Shown: in pieces, positions 13,444 to 17,974 of the stretch
Layout of the letters: every line of letters begins with the position of its first letter
Position numbering within the stretch: position 1 is the stretch's first letter
Assembly: GCA_020845495.1 (NCBI GenBank)
Contig: JADLFM010000096.1
Span: 1 to 17,974 of the forward strand
Direction: 5' to 3'
Source of the DNA: Chloroflexota bacterium
Lineage (GTDB): Bacteria; Chloroflexota; UBA6077; JACCZL01
DNA: 17,974 bases
The notes under the pieces: model-generated
Seen by the model: only the letters and a program-made list of their open reading frames with translations
What the model was told of the DNA's origin: nothing
Database searches by the model: none
Program-made: the position numbers and the translations under genes

Positions 13444-16400
13444 ATGCCATTCCGTGGCCGAGGACGACGACGGCCGCCCTTCTTGAACTCCCGCTGGCAG
13501 ATCCGCCGGCTCGAGGCCCTCTGTCTCTATCTTGCCCCCACCGTCCGGAGCACCCTGACGGCGTGGATGAAGATCTATGGTGAGACCAACGAGCTGCCTG
13601 GCCTCGCCTCGGGGCCGATCGAGGTCCGCTTCCGGCGGCTTCGCGAGCACACCGGCGCGGACGTGTTCCTCCTTTGGACGACGCCCGAGCGCTGGGCTGC
13701 CGGCGAAGCGCTCGCCCTCTGGATCCCGGCGATGGGGCTCGATCTGGAGTGCCGCTTCGATGGGAGCCGGCTCATCGTGGAGAAGGCCCGCCCGACCGGC
13801 GCCGACGAGCGTGATCCACGCCGCCAACGGAGCGCCGTTGGGATGGAGTTGCGGCCGGAGCGCATCGATCTCCCGACCGATGACGAGGGCGAGAATGCGA
13901 GCGCCAGCCTGGCCGCTTCCTTCGAGCGCCTGCTCGACCGCCGCTGGACCAGCTTCGTCGATCCGCTGCGGGAGGCGCTGGAAGCCGAGGCACGCGATGA
14001 CGATGCTCGTGCCGAACGGCTCGCGACGACGTATGCTGTGGCCACCCCCCGGATCGGCGGACAGAGCGAGTCCGACCCTTACCGACTCTCCGGTATCGAT
14101 GCGGCGGCCTGCGCTGCCTTCGACGAAGGCGAGTGGCTGGATCTGGTCGACACGCGCGGCCGAGTGATCTCCTCGGCCCGGCTGGTTCACTCGGATCCGG
14201 CTGAGGGAGTGCTCGACGTCGACGTGCGCGGCGCCGATCCGCCGTCCACAGGCGTGGTCCGCCCGCGCCCCCAGACCCAGATCCTTGCGCAGAAACGCGC
14301 CATCCTGGACGAGCTCGACAACCCAACTGGCGGCCTGCGCGACGCCGTTCGGCTGGTGGCCTCGCCAGCGTCGTTGCCGCCGCCCATCAAGCGGCGCCCC
14401 GAGACATTCTTCAACCAGCTTGTGAGCCAGAACCGAAGCCAGGTGCGGGCAGTCTCGCTCGCGCTCGGCCTCGACGAGGGCCAGGCGCTGATGATCCAGG
14501 GGCCGCCCGGCACCGGTAAGTCGACGACTCTCGCCGAAGTGCTCGGTCAGCTCGTGCAGCGCGACTCGAACGTCACGGTTCTGGTCTGCTCGCACTCGAA
14601 CCACGGCGTCGACAACCTGCTCTTGAAGACGCTGCCGTATCTGGAGAAGGTGCCGGCGATGGCGATCGCGCGGGTCGGGCTGTACGACCGCGTGCATCCC
14701 GCGGCCCGCGCCCACTTCGTGCCGCCAGGCGAGGATCTCGGCGCGTTCAACGTCGTCTTTACGACGGTCGATGCGCTCGCGCTTCAGGTCGAGGCCGGCG
14801 GCCGGACCTACGACTACGCGGTGCTCGACGAGGCGAACCGGGCTTCGATCCTCGACTCGTTGATCCCGTTGGTGCGTGGGCGGCGCTTCATCCTGGTGGG
14901 CGACCACCTCCAGTTGCAGCCGGTCCTGTCCGAGGCCGAGGAGCAGCTTCGGCTGGAGCCGGCCGCCGGCAACGCTACGGCAATCGGCAAGAGCCTGTTC
15001 GCCTGGCTGCGCGAGAAGCGCTTCCCTGAGGCTGCCACCGTCTTCCTCGACGAGCAGAACCGGATGCACCCGGTCATCGCCGGGCTGATCTCGGAGGTGT
15101 TCTACGAAGGACGGCTGCGCTCCGGTCGGCGGGCGCCGCGCCGGGTAGCCGACGTGCCGTTTTTCCCGGCTGCTGTCACCTGGGTGGACACGCACGGGCT
15201 CCACGGCCTGCGCGAGGCGCGCGGCCGAGGCGCGTCGCTGGTGAACGTGCCCGAGGCGCGGCTCGTTGCGACGATCGCTCGCCACGCCATCGCAGCGAAC
15301 GTGTCGAGCGAGGTCGACGTCGGCGTGATTGCCGCGTACGCGGAGCAGACGGCTCTGCTGCGACGGCTGCTCCAGAGGGCTGGCCGCCAGAGCGGAGCCG
15401 GCAAGAGCGGAGCGGCGAAGAACGGTGAGGCTGGCTCGGCGGCCGGTGCCCCGAACGGTGCCCCGAACGGTCACGCCACTGGGCTCGACCGGGCCGCTCT
15501 ACGCCGCCTCGAGATCGATACTGTCGATGCGTTCGAGGGGCGCGAGAAGGACATCATCATCGTCTCGCTGGTTCGCAGCAACCGCCGGCGCGATATCGGC
15601 TTCCTACGCCTGATGCAGCGGATCAACGTTGCACTGTCCCGTGCCCGAACGATGCTCATCATCGTCGGCGATACCTCTACCCTGCGCGGTAGCTACTTCG
15701 ACCGGATCGTCCGCTACGTGCGCGCCAACGGCATGCTCGTTCCAGGGCCGCGCCTGATTGGACGGCTCCTGAACGCTCGCAACGCCGAGCGAACCGGCGA
15801 ACGGCCGGTAGCGGGCCAGCGCCGTCGTCGCACCGCCCTCGCCCGGCCGGTCTTTCAGGATCAGGAGGCGCCCGCCGGTGCGCCGCGGCCTGCTGCCGCC
15901 GAGGGCGACGAGGAAGCCGGGCGCGGCACTCGACGCCGCCGACGACGTACCCGGACCCGGCAGGGCACGGCTGGCCGCGAGCGGCGGCCGGCCGCCACGC
16001 TCGAAAGCCGGATCAGCTCAACGCTGAACGGGCTGCCGACCTCGCCCGATGACTTGCTCGCGCAGGTAGCCCAGCGACTCGCGGCCGGCGACCTGACGCC
16101 AGCCGCCCAGCCAGCAGCTGAGCGACCGGAGAACGCCCCAGCACCGCGCACACGCCGGACGCGTACCCGCCGTGGCAGGCAGGCCCCCGAGCCTGGAGAC
16201 GGTACGCCGCGCCAGCCGGAGAGCCCCGAGCGGGCGGCTCGCCTGCGTGAGGCGGCGCTGCTGGCAGGCGAACTGGCCGGAGAGCTAGCTGGCGAGCTAG
16301 CCCGTGGGGCGATGGTTGGCGGCCAGCCGCCTGAGGCGCCGGCGGTCTCGTCAGCACGCGCCGACGGGTTCCCCACACAGCCGGTCGAGCAGGCACCGTC

Positions 16401-17913
16401 GGCCGCCGAACCGGTCCGGACACGGCGCACCCGTCGCGTCGTGCGCTCGGGCGCCGTCGCGTCGTCCGCCGAGGTAGCCGCGTCGGCCACGCCCACCACC
16501 GTGGAGCAGGCTACCCCGATGGGTGGGGACCAGCCTACGCCTGTACTGCCGAGCGAGCCGGCCATCCCGGGCGAGCGGATGCCACCCGCCGAGACGGGTA
16601 CATGGATGACACCCGGCACGCCGGCTGAGACAACCGCACCGCCAACGCCTCGCCGCCGGATTCGTCGCGCGCCGGCCGCCAAGGCCGCGTCAGCAGCGTT
16701 CGAACCGACCATCGCTGGCCTCTCGCCGACTGTTGACGCGGCATCGTCGGTCGAGCGAGCGGCGGCCACTGAGCCGAGGGTGGTCGTCACCAACCCGCTG
16801 GCCCTGTCCGCTCCGGTGGCCACACCGCCGCCTGCGCTCCCCGCGCCAGCCGTGGCGAGTGCCCTGGCGCTCCCCGCACCAGTCGTAGCTGAATCAGCAG
16901 CTATTCCCTTGCCTGGTGCGACGGGTGAAACGTTTATCGTCGGCGGGTTACCCACCGCAAGCGAGGCGACTATCGACACGGGCGGGGAGGCTCCCGGTAC
17001 GATAGCCGCACCGCGCAAGCCCCGACAGTCTCGACGGCGAGGCGTGCCTGCTGCCGCTCCCACTACCGAAGCGCCGACTGCCGCAGCGGCACCTACCGAT
17101 GCGGCACCTACCGATGCGGCACCTACCGATGCGGCACCTACCGATGCGGCACCTACCGATGCGGCACCTACCGATGCAGCGGCTGCTGATGTGGCGGCTG
17201 CTGCTCCGAAGCCGAAGCGTACGCGCCGACCGCGTGCTGTATCAGGGGTCCCGGAGCCACTCGAGCCCGACGTGGCTCAGCCGGACGGGGCCGCCTCAGC
17301 CACCATCATTCCCCCAACGTCGGATGGAGCGCCGGCCGCTAAGCCGGTTCGTCGCACCAAAGCGACGACAACACGGCGGCGCGCCGTGTCGAAGGACGAG
17401 GCCGCGGTGTCCGGGAGCGCTTCCGTAGTGGATGGAGCGCCGGCGGCCGGGGCCTCCACGCCGGCATCGTCCGAACCAGTATCGTCCGAGGCAGGCATCG
17501 TCGGTGCACCTGGCGCGAGCCCAGGCCAACCCGCACCGCCGACTCCGCGCCGTCGCCGCACCATCCGGCCGGCGAGCGTTTCACCGGTGGATCTTTCGCC
17601 AGCGAGCGCGTCGCCAGCGAGCGCGTCGAGCATTGATGCGGATGGTCAGTCGGGCGACGCGACCTCGGCCGCACCTGCATCTCTGGTGAAGGCCGGCGCT
17701 GAGTTGTCCGATAGCACGGCGACGAGGCGTCGTACTGCGCGCCGTGCTCCAGCAAAGGAGCAAGCGGCAACCGACGATGCGGTGCCGTCGCGGCGCCGCG
17801 CCACCCGGCGGACAGTCTCGGCGCCCGCCGAGGACGGCGAGCCGACACCCCGGCCAGCGCGGCGCACACGCCGTGCGTCGTCACCCGCCGCAGAGCAAGC
17901 GCCGCCCGTCTAG
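13444..17913 (+). CDS. UPF1-like superfamily 1 helicase with long Arg-patch tail
   Basis: A 1489-residue protein. Residues 1-330 form a poorly recognisable N-terminal region. The SF1 (AAA_11/AAA_12, UPF1-like) helicase core follows: Walker A GPPGTGKST (353-361), LVCSHSNHGVDNLL (motif Ia), LDEANRAS (461-468), VGDHLQLQPVLS (485-496), LDEQNRMHP (535-543), DVGVIAAYAEQTALLRRLL (625-643), EIDTVDAFEGREKDIIIVSLVRS (690-712) and INVALSRARTMLIIVGD (727-743). All key ATPase residues are present, so it should unwind or remodel RNA or DNA. A 30-residue Gly/Ala insert (649-680) interrupts the second RecA domain. From about 780 the protein is a disordered Ala/Pro/Thr tail with twelve Arg-rich patches and tandem repeats, probably for nucleic-acid binding. 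AGG of GTAGGTAAGC is a weak ribosome site for ATG 13444; ATG 13567 is an alternative. Gene partners are not evident. Confidence 0.88.
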   Translation: MPFRGRGRRRPPFLNSRWQIRRLEALCLYLAPTVRSTLTAWMKIYGETNELPGLASGPIEVRFRRLREHTGADVFLLWTTPERWAAGEALALWIPAMGLDLECRFDGSRLIVEKARPTGADERDPRRQRSAVGMELRPERIDLPTDDEGENASASLAASFERLLDRRWTSFVDPLREALEAEARDDDARAERLATTYAVATPRIGGQSESDPYRLSGIDAAACAAFDEGEWLDLVDTRGRVISSARLVHSDPAEGVLDVDVRGADPPSTGVVRPRPQTQILAQKRAILDELDNPTGGLRDAVRLVASPASLPPPIKRRPETFFNQLVSQNRSQVRAVSLALGLDEGQALMIQGPPGTGKSTTLAEVLGQLVQRDSNVTVLVCSHSNHGVDNLLLKTLPYLEKVPAMAIARVGLYDRVHPAARAHFVPPGEDLGAFNVVFTTVDALALQVEAGGRTYDYAVLDEANRASILDSLIPLVRGRRFILVGDHLQLQPVLSEAEEQLRLEPAAGNATAIGKSLFAWLREKRFPEAATVFLDEQNRMHPVIAGLISEVFYEGRLRSGRRAPRRVADVPFFPAAVTWVDTHGLHGLREARGRGASLVNVPEARLVATIARHAIAANVSSEVDVGVIAAYAEQTALLRRLLQRAGRQSGAGKSGAAKNGEAGSAAGAPNGAPNGHATGLDRAALRRLEIDTVDAFEGREKDIIIVSLVRSNRRRDIGFLRLMQRINVALSRARTMLIIVGDTSTLRGSYFDRIVRYVRANGMLVPGPRLIGRLLNARNAERTGERPVAGQRRRRTALARPVFQDQEAPAGAPRPAAAEGDEEAGRGTRRRRRRTRTRQGTAGRERRPAATLESRISSTLNGLPTSPDDLLAQVAQRLAAGDLTPAAQPAAERPENAPAPRTRRTRTRRGRQAPEPGDGTPRQPESPERAARLREAALLAGELAGELAGELARGAMVGGQPPEAPAVSSARADGFPTQPVEQAPSAAEPVRTRRTRRVVRSGAVASSAEVAASATPTTVEQATPMGGDQPTPVLPSEPAIPGERMPPAETGTWMTPGTPAETTAPPTPRRRIRRAPAAKAASAAFEPTIAGLSPTVDAASSVERAAATEPRVVVTNPLALSAPVATPPPALPAPAVASALALPAPVVAESAAIPLPGATGETFIVGGLPTASEATIDTGGEAPGTIAAPRKPRQSRRRGVPAAAPTTEAPTAAAAPTDAAPTDAAPTDAAPTDAAPTDAAPTDAAAADVAAAAPKPKRTRRPRAVSGVPEPLEPDVAQPDGAASATIIPPTSDGAPAAKPVRRTKATTTRRRAVSKDEAAVSGSASVVDGAPAAGASTPASSEPVSSEAGIVGAPGASPGQPAPPTPRRRRTIRPASVSPVDLSPASASPASASSIDADGQSGDATSAAPASLVKAGAELSDSTATRRRTARRAPAKEQAATDDAVPSRRRATRRTVSAPAEDGEPTPRPARRTRRASSPAAEQAPPV
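15445..15468 (+). repeat. Two 12-bp repeats (GAPN) in the helicase insert
   Basis: GGTGCCCCGAAC occurs twice without mismatch, encoding GAPNGAPN (residues 668-675), within a Gly/Ala/Lys/Asn-rich insert (about 649-680) between helicase motifs. Confidence 0.7.
16264..16299 (+). repeat. Three 12-bp repeats (AGEL) in the helicase tail
   Basis: gcaggcgaactg, gccggagagcta and gctggcgagcta encode AGEL three times (residues 941-952). The end of the array includes a perfect inverted repeat GCTAGCT-ggcg-AGCTAGC (16284-16301). The peptide is a short amphipathic helix candidate in an otherwise disordered tail. Confidence 0.6.
17086..17190 (+). repeat. Six perfect 15-bp repeats (AAPTD) plus one diverged unit
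   Basis: GCGGCACCTACCGAT is repeated six times without any mismatch at 17086-17175, followed by a diverged unit GCAGCGGCTGCTGAT (17176-17190). It encodes AAPTD units (residues about 1215-1249). Identity at the DNA level, including codon choice, indicates recent expansion by slippage. The copy number may vary among strains. Confidence 0.95.
17596..17625 (+). repeat. Two 15-bp repeats (SPASA) in the helicase tail
   Basis: TCGCCAGCGAGCGCG occurs twice without mismatch, encoding SPASASPASA (residues 1385-1394). It is a second slippage-type repeat in the same tail. Confidence 0.85.
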
Positions 17914-17974
17914 CCCGCCCATCGTCTGCACCATCTCATCACCTCCGGCGTCGCGATGACGCATCGGTCAGCGC

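Noticed and set aside
13423..15474. 683-codon open frame on the minus strand opposite the helicase core
   Set aside because: The plus strand carries all helicase motifs in order. The antisense frame is a by-product of GC-rich third positions and has Arg/His/Asp-rich, motif-free sequence.
15861..17063. 400-codon minus-strand frame opposite the helicase tail, Gly/Ala/Ser-rich
   Set aside because: It reflects the Ala/Pro/Arg-rich plus-strand tail read backwards. The plus frame is continuous with the helicase and keeps its phase through all repeats.
17086..17190. Regular 15-bp repeats as a CRISPR array
   Set aside because: The units are contiguous with no spacers, too short, and in frame within a coding sequence.

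Overview
This is a GC-rich, gene-dense window from a bacterial chromosome. Codon third positions are almost always G or C. Strong GGAGG ribosome sites sit alongside two genes whose -10 box lies directly against the start codon (leaderless-type starts). With the gene content and a G-rich intergenic repeat I associate with Chloroflexota, this suggests Chloroflexota (Thermomicrobia-like). That placement is inference; there is no rRNA or other marker here.

Layout. 1-191 (minus): N-terminus of a probable transposase running off the left edge. 368-1135 (minus): slipin/SPFH membrane protein, divergent from 1315-2634 (plus), a DUF190 (PII-like) plus four-CBS protein. The 179-bp space between them carries two opposed arrays of degenerate 7-bp repeats. 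2813-3583 (plus): VIT1/CCC1-type metal transporter, preceded by an 18-codon leader ORF that overlaps its start (ATGA) and by two mutually exclusive 10-bp pairings. 3638-5218 (plus): D-aminoacylase-type amidohydrolase.

5322-10156 (minus) is one operon in the order acoA-acoB-acoC-like-acoX: E1 alpha and beta of a thiamine-diphosphate 2-oxo-acid/acetoin dehydrogenase, a lipoyl/E1-E3-binding protein whose C-terminus is an alpha/beta hydrolase rather than an E2 acyltransferase, and an AcoX-family NAD-kinase-like protein. E1 would cleave acetoin (or a related substrate) and load the acyl group on the lipoyl arm. No E3 (dihydrolipoamide dehydrogenase) and no AcoR-type regulator is in the window. A good sigma70-type promoter (TTGACG-17-TATGTT) lies about 190 bp upstream of acoA, giving a long leader.

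10488-12917 (plus): GT-C-type polytopic glycosyltransferase with a large extracytoplasmic domain. 12918-13443 is mostly non-coding: a hairpin, a promoter and two doubtful small ORFs. 13444-17913 (plus): UPF1-like superfamily 1 helicase with a roughly 710-residue disordered tail holding twelve arginine-rich patches and several in-frame tandem repeats. The last 61 bases hold no confident gene.

The observations most worth a second look are the helicase tail, the bistable leader of the metal transporter, the lipoyl/hydrolase fusion in the aco operon, and the leaderless-type promoters. No CRISPR array, tRNA or rRNA was seen.
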